Assembly: GCA_014871385.1 (NCBI GenBank)
Contig: CM026427.1
Span: 14,220,430 to 14,284,429, forward strand
DNA length: 64,000 nucleotides
Direction: 5' to 3'
Origin: Ceratodon purpureus
Lineage: Eukaryota; Streptophyta; Bryopsida; Pseudoditrichales; Ditrichaceae
Shown: piece by piece, positions 50,906 to 63,000 of the stretch
How positions within the stretch are numbered: position 1 is the first letter of the stretch
How the letters are laid out: the number at the start of each line of letters is the position of its first letter
Notes under the pieces: generated by a model
The model's input: the letters and a program-made list of their open reading frames with translations, nothing else
Databases searched by the model: none
What the model was told of the DNA's origin: nothing
Made by a program: the position numbers and the translations under genes

Positions 50906-53378
50906 AACACCCAATTTAAGATGGCCCTTCAAAATAAACTAAAGTCCTCCATCTTTTTATTGCTGATAAGGTGTATAATAATTTTGTTGTTAATGTTAAC
51001 TTTGTATTCTTAGCATAATTTTGCCAAAATATCAATTACATCTTTTATTTTCTCAAAATATTCTTTGAATTATTACAATCTTATAAATTAGTTTATTAGA
51101 AACTATTTATATTTCTTTTCTCAATCTCGACATTTAAATTTAGATTTATAAAGTCACACAAACAAAATAATTACATCCTTAGATGAAAAACTAAACATAC
51201 ATAGATGAAAAATTAAACATACATAGATGAAAAAATTAAACATACATAGATGAAAAAATTAAACATACATAGATGAAAAAAAAATTCCATCAACATTGTA
51301 GTCCAACTAAAAATTTCTACGTCACCAATTTGGCTTCAGTTCAAAACTAATTGTAAAAAACAAGTACTTCTATGATATTGATATAATTTTAAATTATTTG
51401 ATATTTAAAAAGAATAAAAAAGAAATGTATTGATACACTGTTTATTTCAAATAGTGCAAATTCATAATTAATGTCAATCATTGAAACTATACACTATCTG
51501 CATCAAGTACATATGTGTCAATTCTCCATGAGCTTCTCATCTTAAATTTCAAAAACTTGTGTGTCTAAATGTAAATTTTTGATCAATAAAAAATAAATTC
51601 AAATTAGTTGAGTGCACATAATATTACGAAACGAGAATGAGCCTTACCTTATAGGCAAGGCATATTGCATTATAATCAAAATTAATAATATTATATTCCA
51701 TAATGCATTGCCATATTATCGGGCAGGTAATACATTACTAAGTTACCACACAGTAGAAATATTATACAATAGCTTCGGACAATTGTGACGCTATTATCTA
51801 CCAATACCAAGTTGGCGTTGTCCACTACCACAACACCCACCACCTATAGCATGTCCGTCGTGACATATATAACCTCTGTCAAAACCTATAAAGCATCAAA
51901 ATTAACCTAAAATAAAGCCAGAAAAACAAATGCAACGTCGATGTAAACTATGGGTCTATTTGTACTTGTTTTTGTTTCCTCTTTTATTTATTTAAATTTA
52001 ATTTCACCCTTCTTCTTTCTTCTTCTCTCATTTGTTTTCGCCTTCATTTCCTTTCAACCTTCCTTAGATTCCTTCCTCTATTGGATTTTGTCCCGATCTA
52101 GATAATTAATTCCTTCATAATCATTGTTCTACATGGATTAATTTCTTTCCCTCCTCCACTCTCTGCCTGTTTTCCACTCCTTCTCTCTCCTTCTCTCCCC
52201 CTCCAACCTTAAATTTTGTTAAGTTTTGATCAACTTGTGAATAAAATGTAGAGAATCATAACATTGACATTCTAAAAGTTTGCCAATGAAAATAACACTA
52301 AACCTTGAGTTTAAGTTTATTCATATTTAATTTAGTTGCGAATAATAAAGGATTTAAATTAAAAGTGAAATAAATAATATAGAAGTTGTGTAAAATTTTA
52401 TAAGGGAAAGTGCGGACGGTGGTTAGGACTACAGGAGTCGATAGAGTGGAGAGAGATGGATGGGGAGGAGTGCAAGGTTGGATGAATTCCGGCACAAGCA
52501 CCCCGTAGGTTGTCACATTAATTTCATTGTACTTGGTACTCCAATTACACTACCCCTTTTCATCCTTGTCACTTATATCCAAGTTCATCGTGGGAGTCCC
52601 ATACGATATGAGATATATTTCAACTCTAGTTCATCTCCACTGTCCCAATCCCTCTTCCTCTCCCTCTTTGTAACTATAGTTACATCTGTAATTGATTTAA
52701 TTTATGGTTAGAGTCAAGAGCCGGATCGAGTACTTGTTATACTCTTTTTCTACGATTTGAATTAAATATCAAGAAGGGAACATAGTCGTTAAATGACGTG
52801 CTTGTCTTTTTGTTATCTTGCTTGAATCAGTGGTGTTTCTTTCTTTTCAACTCAAAATGTGCTCAACATCTCATACATTTAGGATCAATGGTTTTACATG
52901 ATACGTTTATTATGAATATTGTTTTGGACATCAATGAGATTAATTAGACACTTAGGATTTGATTTTCTTGATGTTTATATCTTTTTCTTGCTTACTATCT
53001 CTATTATAATACTAGACCAATAACCTTTATGCTGACATGCTTAAATTGCTAAGTTCATCATTTTTGTATGTTTTTGAATTTGAAATAAGTGATCACATAT
53101 TCAAACATCTAAGATATTATTTGCACCAATCCTTGAGGACGCGAGTCACGGACTAGTACTTGTGGTTCATTGGACGGTGTTGGACAATCTAGAAGCGATG
53201 TGGATGGTGTTGTGTCTTCCAAAGATCCAAGGCGAGGTATGACATCACTTTAGTGAATTGGCTAATTCTCCAAATCGGCGATACACTCCACAAAGAATTA
53301 CTCTAGTTTAATTGATTGCCCAGCTATTAAGTTTGCTCTACTCAAACTAGATGCAGCTGTGAACTCATAATTACCTCA
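50906..53378. other. AT-rich intergenic DNA
   Basis: Holds the minisatellite at 51181-51270 and an imperfect hairpin at about 51654-51713 (TTGCATTAT paired with ATAATGCATTGCC). A CT-rich patch lies at about 52000-52200. No gene is visible. Confidence 0.5.
51181..51270. repeat. Minisatellite, 22-23 bp unit, four copies
   Basis: Four head-to-tail units of AGATGAAAAA, then YTAAACATACAT, with one A of length variation, followed by a partial fifth unit to about 51284. Confidence 0.93.
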
Positions 53379-53700
53379 TCAAAATCCGCCACCATTGCGA
53401 GCGATATCGTTTGACAAATCCTCTACGTGTAACACACTTAGAGTCTGTTCTCTACCGTGACTACCGGATAGCAAATCCGCTTGTATGGGCAGAGTCGGAT
53501 GAAGTGGATTCCCGTGTACAATAAAAGATCCATGCCCGGTCAGAGGACACGTGAATAATAATTGACTGACTCTCTTTATCACGGGGCTATGAATATCCGC
53601 ATATAACACTTTCTGAATCCACATTCCTTCTGCCGATTGGAATGTCATCAATAAGTCCAATTCAGAAATACAAATGTAAGTACCTTGTCCCGAAAACTCA
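53379..53700 (-). pseudogene. Orphan exon-like coding fragment, family unknown
   Basis: The minus strand gives a continuous frame of about 100 residues with a strongly protein-like composition, including LLMTFQSAEGMWIQKVLYAD, then HSPVIKRVSQLLFTCPLTGH and LHPTLPIQADLLSGSHGREQ. GC content is clearly higher than the surrounding DNA. There is no start codon context or neighbouring exon that I can find, so this is most likely a displaced exon or a fragment captured by a mobile element. I cannot name the parent family. Confidence 0.4.
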
Positions 53701-55240
53701 AACTCCTCATTTCTTTCAGTTGACTATAATTTTATGACGGTGGTTTCTTCCGTCTCCATCATTGTTAAATTGCGAGGTTACAAAAAATATTGAAAGCTTC
53801 TAATGAAATGTGGACACGTCAAAATGCGTCTTTTTGTCAACATTATGTCGCTTATATACAAAATTCATTGCACACAATCGATGTTTCGCAACGGAATTCA
53901 ATTAATATATAAACAAATAGAACCTTATAAATATTACCTAACAGATATTATTTTAGATCTTTTTAAAATATATCTATATTTTAATTATATTTATATAAGT
54001 AAAGGCATTTTTTTCCCCTTCAAAAGGGTGCCTTTCTTCCAAACTTTAAAACTATTCAAATTACTGTAATTATTTCAATTACTCAAATTGCTTAAATTTT
54101 TTAAGAAAAATTATCTTTTCAAAAACATTCATTTTTTAAAAGTCATCACTCAAGAACTTAAACTCAAAAGTATGAAGTTAGAATATGAACACAAAAACAT
54201 CAAAATAAAGATGTGAATTTAAAAGCCTCAACTCAAAAGACTGAAGTCAAAATACTGAATCAAAAGCTTACACTTAAAAACTTTGACTGAGAAACTTAAA
54301 TTCAAAAATGATAGGAGCATTCCAAGGTTGATATTAATGAAGACTTATAATTGTAGGTTTTTACACAAGACCGACATATATTCAGACAGTGTCGTTGCTA
54401 CTTGTTATTATATTATACTCTATTTAATGAATTAGAGAATATATGTACAAAGTATACCATAGCATTTTATATACTCATTATATTTAGGTTTTGTATTGTT
54501 TATAAAACTTATATATTATGATTCATACCGCGTTTGCATATAAGAACACTTATTATTATAGATACTTACTATGTTTTTATGTTATAAGACTTATCGGGTT
54601 AAAAATATAGAAATATTTTGAATTTCTAAATTATTTATAACTTTTTATGTGTGCAAAAAAACCAGCCTTTGCAAATAAAAAAGAAATGAAAAAAAAACTT
54701 TAGTCGCGAGAAATAATTTCCAAAGTTTGTAGGGCAAAAATCTGCAAAATTGTGATGCTAACCAAGTGCAGAATGAGAAAAATACTTATTGTATTCGACA
54801 TATACATTGTTTCGGAGATTGGATATTTTAAGAGTCACCATTCCGACAATTGTTATTTTAAGACACGTCAATCACAGTTGTCCTTGTCTTTCATTTAGAT
54901 TGTTGCATTAGTGAAATGACTCAACATTATTTCATTTGCTTACAATATAAATAGCTCATTTTAAAAAAAAAAATCTATTGAGTTATACAATATTAGTAAA
55001 GATTGAAAGATTTGACTATGTTTAACTACGTGTGATTGAAATTTTTTTTACTCATATTAATATGTTTGTTATGTATTTAAAAAAATGAAAACTCACCTTT
55101 TGATGTAGAATGTTTAGGTAAAACTCTATTTCTTGGAATGTCCGTATTAAATAAAAATGTATTGCCTTCTAAACTTTATTTATGAATCCATATACTGATA
55201 AATGTCCTTGATTCTTTTCAAATGATACATTCTTAATTTT
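53701..55240. other. AT-rich intergenic DNA
   Basis: Around 54130-54310 the plus strand has degenerate repeats of CTCAAAAG and TGAAGT type. Otherwise AT-rich without a gene. Confidence 0.5.
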
Positions 55241-57000
55241 TTACAAAAATCGCTTATGTCTGCTTAAAAGTGGGTCTTGTGCTATAAACATAATTTTATT
55301 ATAAAAGTATATTATTAATAATTTGTGATAATCAATCGTTGGGGTGTTTGTCAAAGCTAGTTTGTCAAGTCCATATTTTCTTTGATTTTTGAAATGTCCA
55401 AAAATTGCCTCTTTGATAGCAGTTAAGGTTTTCTTCATTTGCCTTTAAAGAAATTGCATTTGGAATTTGGATTTCTTCTTTGATGCTAATTGTACATGGT
55501 TGGCATAGACCTTTGCCTCTCGTAGAATTTCACCTTTTAAACTTACCATTTCCTTACGGATTTCATCCGTCATCTTCTTTACCGCCTCTTCTACCATCAT
55601 GTTTAAATTCTTGTTGGTGAAGTTTTGGTAAGGCTTATTCTCCAAAGCTTGTATGCTGCTGGCAAGGGCGGTACTAACATCCGTAAATCCAAGCCGTACT
55701 AACTCTTCTTTGTTATGTTCATTTATCACATCAAGACTCTATGGATGAAAAGTAAATTCTGCATATTTCTCTAAGTTTTATTCATTTTTCTTAAAAATTT
55801 CTTTTAAACAAAGGAATTTAAGCATTGGACATTGCATGAGCCAATGTGTCGCCCATTCTCTAGTCTAAAGTAAAACTAAGAACATTTTCATATCCCATGA
55901 ATTTTTGGATACCATCCTCAATTTGCATGATTCTTTTTACTTTGTTGAGATTACGGGTAATGAGGATGACTACGTTCTTTCTAGCCTTGTCATCCATTGA
56001 CATTTTTTTGTTACTTGCAAAATTTACATTCACCATTTCATTAAAAAACAAAAGTTTGTGTGCTTTAAATCTTTTGGCTTCCTATGAAGAAGGTGCTTTG
56101 ATCCAAGCAAACTCTGCATGCGCCGATATTTGCACATTTGTGATTTCAAAGTCCAGATCACGACGAAATCAATCCCCAACTATTTCTCCAAACAAGTTAT
56201 ATCATTCCTTGCCATTAATTGACGAAGTTGTCTTTTTTAGGGGAGCATAGACGCAATTGCAATCGTATAAAAGGATTTACAAAGTTTGCTTCTAACATGT
56301 GTGAATCGGTCAAGCTTGAGGATGAAAGGTCTCAATCCACAAAGAAGACCATTTTTATTTGTTTCAGGGTTTTTAAGTTGGAGTTTGATAACTTTACTCC
56401 ATCTTTTTGTCTTGTGAAAAGAAATGATAGCTATAGGCACCCTTAGAACTTTCCTGACCTTCATCTCTTGCCTTTAATCTTTCTTTTGTTAAGTCAAAAC
56501 CACATCTGTATCCACTTCCTTTCCTTCAAGTTCAAAATGGATAGATATGTGGTAGTCTAAAGAAAAATCCATGGACATCCACTTCCACATCTAAGGGAAT
56601 CTGGGTGAGATTGAAGTGCATCGTGCTTTTCCATCTGTCCGTTTAGAAGGCCACTTTCTGGAAGAACGTACAGAAAAGAAGGATATGACTCCACTATCTC
56701 ACATTTCATGTGCTTCAGACTCACATACACTCCTTTTGACTAACTTTATGAATGAGGGGCATGTTGGCGAATTTTGCAATTGTGTTCATAGCTTAAAAAC
56801 CAAGCTAGTGGAGAGGGCGTTGTATCTCACTACATACGGTCCCCTTAACCTTCTTCCGACTTGACAATACCACAACATGCACTAGCCGTTTCCCACTAAT
56901 AGACTCTACATTTTCATTGTCAAACAATTTTTTTGAAGAAGAGGTAGTAGTCTTGGATGTCATTTTAATACAAGCAAAGCAAACAAGCGTTTTCAATTTC
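55241..57000 (-). pseudogene. Decayed minus-strand coding region, family unknown
   Basis: Successive minus-strand frames give protein-like pieces: MTSKTTTSSSKKLFDNENVE (near 56960), KVRKVLRVPIAIISFHKTKR (near 56460), RNLNKVKRIMQIEDGIQKFM (near 55960), and a helical, charged piece with MMVEEAVKKMTDEIRKEMVS (near 55590). Stops and frame changes separate them, and GC content is slightly above the flanks. The pieces would fit one lineage-specific gene with introns, or one that has died, or a transposon product. The last piece looks like a coiled coil. I recognise no family. Confidence 0.35.
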
Positions 57001-57433
57001 AGTTTTGAGTCAAAAATACTTCTTATCACCTCTCCTCTAAATCCATTCCACAAATTAAGTTGTGGGCCTTTCAGAAATTGAAAGTGAGAGAAGAAGTGAT
57101 ATGAATGCTTCATATGTACTAACAGTAAATGCATACTAGTGTATTTGCAACATACATGCATTCTACATGTATATGTTTTTGCACATTAGCAAGTATAAAC
57201 TTGTGGTAATGTTGTAATGTTTTTGCACATTAGCATAATAAGCAAACAAATAACTATCATTCCATGCAAATACCACAGTTTTGAAATTAACAATCATAAG
57301 GAGATAGTCAAATAATTCTTTAGTTCATTGCAATTTATTTCTAATTATCAAATCATTCTTACTTTTATCAAATCATTCAATTTATTTCATTAGTGTTTTT
57401 AAACTTTAAAATTATTACAATGACAATAGATAC

Positions 57434-57553
57434 ATTAGATGCCTCATTTGTCTATTAGATGGCCCATTTGTTTATTAGATGCCCCATTTGTCTTTTAGAT
57501 GCCCCATTTGTCTATTAGATGCCCCATTTGTCTATTAGATGCCCCATCCGTTT
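57434..57553. repeat. Minisatellite, 20-bp unit, six copies
   Basis: Six contiguous 20-bp units of ATTAGATGCCCCATTTGTCT with one to three substitutions in some copies. No frame or gene is associated. Confidence 0.96.
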
Positions 57554-57925
57554 ATTGAACAGAGGGAGCGGAAGGGAAGAGAGCAAGTTGGATAAAGAAA
57601 CTTCTTGTCCAATGGGTGCTGGATCCTATGTCTTGACTTTCTCTTTCTAGAAGGAGATGGCTGAAAATCCTAATTGCAACATGTGTTATTAATAATATAT
57701 TATTAAACAACATATTTTATAATTATGATTACACCAAATAAAAAAGAACTTAGTTTTTATTTTGCATAACATTCATCACTTATAAGTCATTTATATGTTG
57801 TTTTCAATAGAACATATTGAAGTTGTATCTTCTACGTGATGGCCATTGCATCTACAAAAATATACGAAAAAAATTTTAGAAGCATGACTTGCCAAGCTGA
57901 AATGTGGATTGGGAATAGGTTGGAT

Positions 57926-58177
57926 TGCCATAGCTTTCATATTTGAGAATAAAACTAGAAATAACTTTAAAACATAAAAAAATAAAAAATAATGAAGTCA
58001 AAAAAATGAAAATAGAATGATTTGTTTAGTTATATTTTGTTGCTTATAAGCCATTTGAGAGCATTTTTAGTGTTTTTTGGTAAAAAAAAATAAGCATGAA
58101 ATCCAACTTTTAAGAGGCAAGTCTTACTTTTCAAAAAAATGAATCTGCGTGCATTAAGTGGCAAATTTGCTATGATG
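57926..58177 (-). mobile_element. MITE, family M1 copy, inverted
   Basis: On the minus strand the element begins near CATAGCAAATTTGCCACTTA, as the copy at 15897 does, and carries CTCAAATGGCTTATAAGCAA then CAAAATATAAC, matching the family core. The far end is GCCATAGCTTT. Non-coding. Confidence 0.6.
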
Positions 58178-58659
58178 CTAAAAATTACGCACTATTGACA
58201 CCCTGTCAATATCCTATTAAAAGTAAAACTTCAAAGAGTAAAAAGATAAAACAACCGATGTCCACTAAGCCACAAATTCATTTATGTCCTGGCATACTTG
58301 AATGGAAAGTTGTCCACCTCAAAACAAATATCTGTTTCTTTAGAAAAATTAAGGTTTAGTTCTCTAAAAAGTTAGTCATTGATTTTTTTTTTGAAAAGAT
58401 TAAAAAAATTTCAAATATTTTTAAATAGATAATCATCTTTAAAACAATTTATCATATATTTATTTTCTTAACCTTGAATTTCCAAATTTATTTAATTTCT
58501 TATTTGAAACTATTTAAGAACAAACTTGCTTCCCAACTACAATATAGTAAACTTTGCTATATAACATATTTCACACTTTGAGACATCTATCAATATCCTA
58601 TAAAACCAAAATTCCAATGAACGAAATGGCTTCCCTCTTGACAAACATAACATCACAGG

Positions 58660-58911
58660 TTTGCCTCTTGACAAGCAAACATTTATTTGTTTCTGAAAAA
58701 TAAGATTTGCCTCTCAAAAACTCAGTTTCTCAATTTTTGTTTTTTAGCCAAAAATCGGTAAAAATAATCTTACATAACTTAGAAATAGAAAAATATTCCA
58801 ATAACTAATTTATTCTATTTTCATTGTTTATTATCATACTTTCTAAATTTTAATGTTTTTTTTTATCATTAGAATTCTTTTCGGGCGAACCCGCTATGGC
58901 ACTGTGGTAAA
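58660..58911 (+). mobile_element. MITE, family M1 copy
   Basis: The core CGGTAAAAATAATCTTACAT then AACTTAGAAATAGAAAAATA matches the copies at 48424 and 15897, and the right end reads GCGAACCCGCTATGGCACT. The left boundary is uncertain: 58190-58660 contains further diverged family-like sequence, so this may be a cluster of nested or tandem copies. Confidence 0.5.
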
Positions 58912-58914
58912 AAA

Positions 58915-59707
58915 TTGCCCAACAAGGTAAAAAATCCCTTACCTAATAAGATAAGAAAATCCTGTAAGGTAACTTAAGATGATAGATGAATGGATGAAAT
59001 CTTTTAATTACATGTGGTAGTCTGTAAGTAGAGGATGAGAATAGTCAGACAACTCCCAGTTGTGGATAGATGGATTAGAGTCAATCAGCTCCACATTGAA
59101 AACATGTGCACTGGTGTTAGACAACTCCATATTTAATGCATTGGAGTGAGACTGCTCAGACCACTCTAAATTGAGAACATGTGTACAAGAGTTAGACAAC
59201 TCAAGATGAGTTGCATTAGAATTAAACTACTATGATGTACTTAGATGGTAATGAATTATCTTTACTCCAGATATAGGAGTAAAGGGATAAAAGAATCTAG
59301 AAAGATCTATGAATTATCTTTATTCTAAATATAGGAATAAAGGAATAAAAGGATCTAAAAAAATCTTTAAAATGATAGAGTCTGAGAGAGACTCTAAATA
59401 GACTATGAGACATACTTTGAAATATACTCTAGTTCCTTTGGAAAAGAATTGGTTTTGAGGTGAGAAGGGCAGACACTTCTTTTGTGATCATTTCTTTATG
59501 GTTGGGTGGTGAGCTTCAGTCAATACATTTTGATCTTTGTAGTTTATATAGTTATATTATAAATATATTGAGTTTTTATCTCTCCTTTATCTTTTATCAT
59601 TGTCAAGTTGTTCGAAAGTTGGTGGCAAAACCTCTTGGGAGATTTGTTACAAATCCCTTGCCCAACAAGGTCAAAAAATCCCTTGCCCAACAAGGTAAAA
59701 AATCCCT
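58915..59707. repeat. 24-25 bp minisatellite split by an LTR insertion
   Basis: Units of TTGCCCAACAAGGT followed by AAAAAATCCC occur at 58915-58938, 59658-59682 and 59683-59707, and a diverged unit at 58939-58962. Removing the LTR at 58963-59651 plus one copy of its target duplication restores a continuous four-unit array. Confidence 0.8.
58963..59651 (+). mobile_element. Solo LTR of a retrotransposon, 689 bp
   Basis: The element starts TGTAA and ends TTACA, the inverted TG...CA ends of an LTR, and is flanked by a perfect 5-bp duplication AATCC (58958-58962 and 59652-59656). Inside are two tandem units of about 58 bp (59251-59308 and about 59309-59365, both starting ATGAATTATCTTTA), like U3 enhancer repeats, and a TTATATTATAAATATATT stretch near 59553 that could be its TATA region. 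No internal retroelement domain or second LTR is adjacent, so it is a solo LTR left by recombination. Its orientation is inferred from the TATA and U3 order. Confidence 0.82.
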
Positions 59708-60007
59708 TAACTCAACCCCTGGCATTCCTAGTCACCGGCCGACAGCGAGAGAGAGAGAGAAGCCTGGAAAATGCACAAACTGGCCACAGCGTCAATGCAA
59801 CTTTGGTTTGCCCTCCAAGCCAAGCAGACTCACGCCCATCGCCACTCTCGCTAACTCAGCGTCACTCCTCTCCAAAGACCCACAGCAACAAGACTCACAT
59901 CGCAGGTTCATTCGCGGAGGAGAGGAGAGATAGACGACGGGAGCTCAAGGCATTTGGTGTGAGGAGATTGGTGGGGGAGTTGCGATCGGGGAGTTTCTTC
60001 GGGCGCC
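59708..60007 (+). promoter_or_regulatory. Promoter and leader of NSF
   Basis: GC content rises here and a GA tract lies at about 59745-59762, similar to the one before the NINJA-like gene. No TATA box is obvious between the LTR and the ATG. The solo LTR ends 356 bases before the ATG, so it may form part of the promoter. Confidence 0.4.
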
Positions 60008-63000
60008 ATGGTCGCCATGCGCGTCATCAGCACGCCGGCGCAGCATCTGGCGCTCACCAACTGCGCTTACTGCTCTCGGGCGCAGTACTCGCAGTTCCAG
60101 CTGCCGCAGGGGAAGAGCTATGGCATGGTTTCTGTCAACCAGCAGCTCATCTTCAAAGTTGAATATCCTCTTACTTGCTTGCTTGATGGATCTGATGGAT
60201 CTGTTGCGGGTTTTTGGTGTTTGGGGTTTCGGGTGATGTGGTGGAATTGGTGTTGGTGATGTTGATTTTGATCCGATCGGATGGGTGTGGTCTCCAGCTT
60301 GTAGCGCATTTTTGTGCTTGTGTTTTGTGTTTTGTGTTCTTTGTCTGGGTTGATGAAAGTGTAGCTATGAGAGAGTGTGGGAGACGCCATGGTGTGTTGA
60401 GAGCCTTGACCTAAGATTACGCCGCACGACGGTGTTGAGAATGGGAGTCTGGCTTTGAATGCCATCCAGCGGAAGTGCTTGAGAGTTTCGGCGGGGGATT
60501 CTGTTACTGTCGACAGGTGAGTGATGCATCTGTGACTTGTTTTAGGGTTTCTTGCTCCTAGGGGGATTGATGGATCATTACTATGTGCCACAACAGGCTT
60601 CATATGAGTCTCCTCCTGTTTCTTGTTCTTTGAAGCAAATAGAAGAGGCATATTTTGAAAATTGGCATGTTGTTCGGGTCTCCTTTTTTGTTTTGTTTTG
60701 TATCACTTTTTTCTGGAAATGAAAAAAACAGCATCGAAAATCGACAACGTTGCTGTGTCTCAATTGCTATGCTTGGGGATCAGTTTAGGGTTCGTTTTTA
60801 TATAAAATGTAAGCGACTGTTTGGAGTACAGACTGAAGCGATAGCATGCACTATGTTGAAGCCACTTTATGTGCTGCATGTGAGCTCCTTGTCGAAGTTC
60901 TCGAGTATCAAGAGATTTATCGTGTTGTTGGATTTATGTGCTGCATGTGAGGTCCTTGTCGAAGTTCTCGATTATCAAGAGATTTATCGTGTTGTTGGAT
61001 GTGCAGATATGTTCTCCCATCTAAGTGCGATTTGGTGATGATCCACGCTGAGCTGGATTTTATCTCGAAGGGCAAAAAGCAGGAGACGGTATGTTGATGT
61101 CTCATTGTCGGAAGAGCTTCCTTGTCTGCTTACCTCCTGTTCCATTATAAGAGAATTAGCTCACAAGTCTTTGGGTGTAATGGCGTAATATAGTTTACAG
61201 GTAGATGCGCATTTTGTTATTAGATGGAGCCATTAACTGCATATGATTGGATGTCTTCCGTGCAGATTGATTCAACAATCATTTCGAAGGAGCTCAAGAA
61301 ACGATTCTCTGGCCAGGTACGCTCTTCAAGGATACTTGTTAGTTTGAGGTTGATTCTAGCCGTCAGCTGCTCTGTCTTTATATTTTTCCTTTGAAGGAGC
61401 TGCACATTTCGCAAGATTTGGGAAAGGTGAATTACATGAAATAGTTCAGGGAATCTTGCGTCGGGCTAATATTTTTTTCACTGCACAACTTAGTGAGCTT
61501 CAAGCCGAACTGTAATCTTGCCAGAAAAGGATTGAGACTCGTACACCAGTGAGACCTTGGATCACGCTAACTTTTTGGTGACACTTGTAGGTTTTAACAA
61601 TCAATCAGAAGGTTTCATTCGAGTATTTGGGAACCAACTTCACATTCAATGTCGTCAGTTTGCTAGTGGCGGGCCAGCGTGAAGGGCAAGGAAATTCGGG
61701 TCTTTTGACTGAAGACACCTCCTGGCAGTTTGAAACGCCTGCTAACTCCGGCATTAAGGTAGGTGATTGTTTTATATGCCACTGCTAGACCATTGCAATT
61801 CCTGCCTACACTACACGGATAGTTTGATGTTGTCTTTAACTGCTTTTGCACCGTGACACAATCTGGTTGATATTTCTGCTCGATTTTCGGAGATAAGGTT
61901 GCTTACTCGAATCAGCGTGGGAGCTTATGAAACACCTATTTCGATCGTTCTGTGACTCACAGTCTGCCGTATTCTTCATGCAGATAGTGAATCAGAAAGG
62001 GGGACAAACGACTAATTTGTTCAAAACCAAGGATTTCAATTTCCAAAAGCTAGGGATTGGTGGGTTGGATGATGAGTTCAGCGACATTTTTCGACGAGCA
62101 TTTGCATCCAGAGTGTTCCCCCCTCATGTGATTGAAAAGTCAGTTTTTCACTCTCTAAATTCCTTTTAGAAATGCTCTTGTTGTGCAGGTCTTGGGACCG
62201 TGGTTGTAATTGCTCACTGTTGTACTGTTCTCTTATTTCAAAAAGGTTTTTGTTCTGCTGTAGTGAGTGTATGGTATGAAAGGATTAGCTAAGGTGATCA
62301 TTTCTCACGCAAGGTGGAACTTACGGTGATCAGGTTGGGAATCCCACACGTGAAAGGAATCTTACTTTTTGGTCCTCCTGGTACGGGAAAAACCCTCATT
62401 GCACGACAGATTGGAAAGTTACTCAATGGCCGTGAACCCAAGGTTCAATGACTTCTCTGCCTCTCCTGCTCTATGGACTGTTTGAATATGATTGTGAAAA
62501 CTTCATCCTGGATAGGCAGGTGCTGAGTTGGTGCTTTGAATTCTCACTCAAATCTGACAAAGTATCCATGTTTGGGTTGCTCCTTTGACCGCAGGTTGTT
62601 AATGGTCCTGAAGTTCTTAGCAAGTTTGTGGGAGAGACAGAGAAGAATGTTCGAGACCTATTTGCAGATGCCGAAGCTGAACAGAAAGCGAAGGGTAATT
62701 TTCTATAGCTTAGAAATGCGAAGATAACATCATGTATCGGAGGTAGTTCGGTTACGTGTTTTGGCCTATTAAGGCAGCTTTTGTAAGTCAAAGTGCTTGA
62801 GGGGGGAGCTATATGCTAAAAGAACCTCTCGGCTGTGATGCAGGTCATGACAGTGAGCTGCATATTATCATTTTTGATGAACTGGATGCCATATGTAAGG
62901 TAATAAACCGTTGGCAAAATAGCCATCTAGTAGCTGTGCTAACCAATCAGGTTCTATCTTTTTGGTTGTCTGTTCGGTTTTTCCGCGGACAGCATGGAAA

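Noticed and set aside
51181-51284. Possible CRISPR-like array
   Set aside because: The units are contiguous without unique spacers, and the genome is that of a plant. It is a minisatellite.
57434-57553. Possible CRISPR-like array
   Set aside because: The 20-bp units adjoin directly with no spacers.
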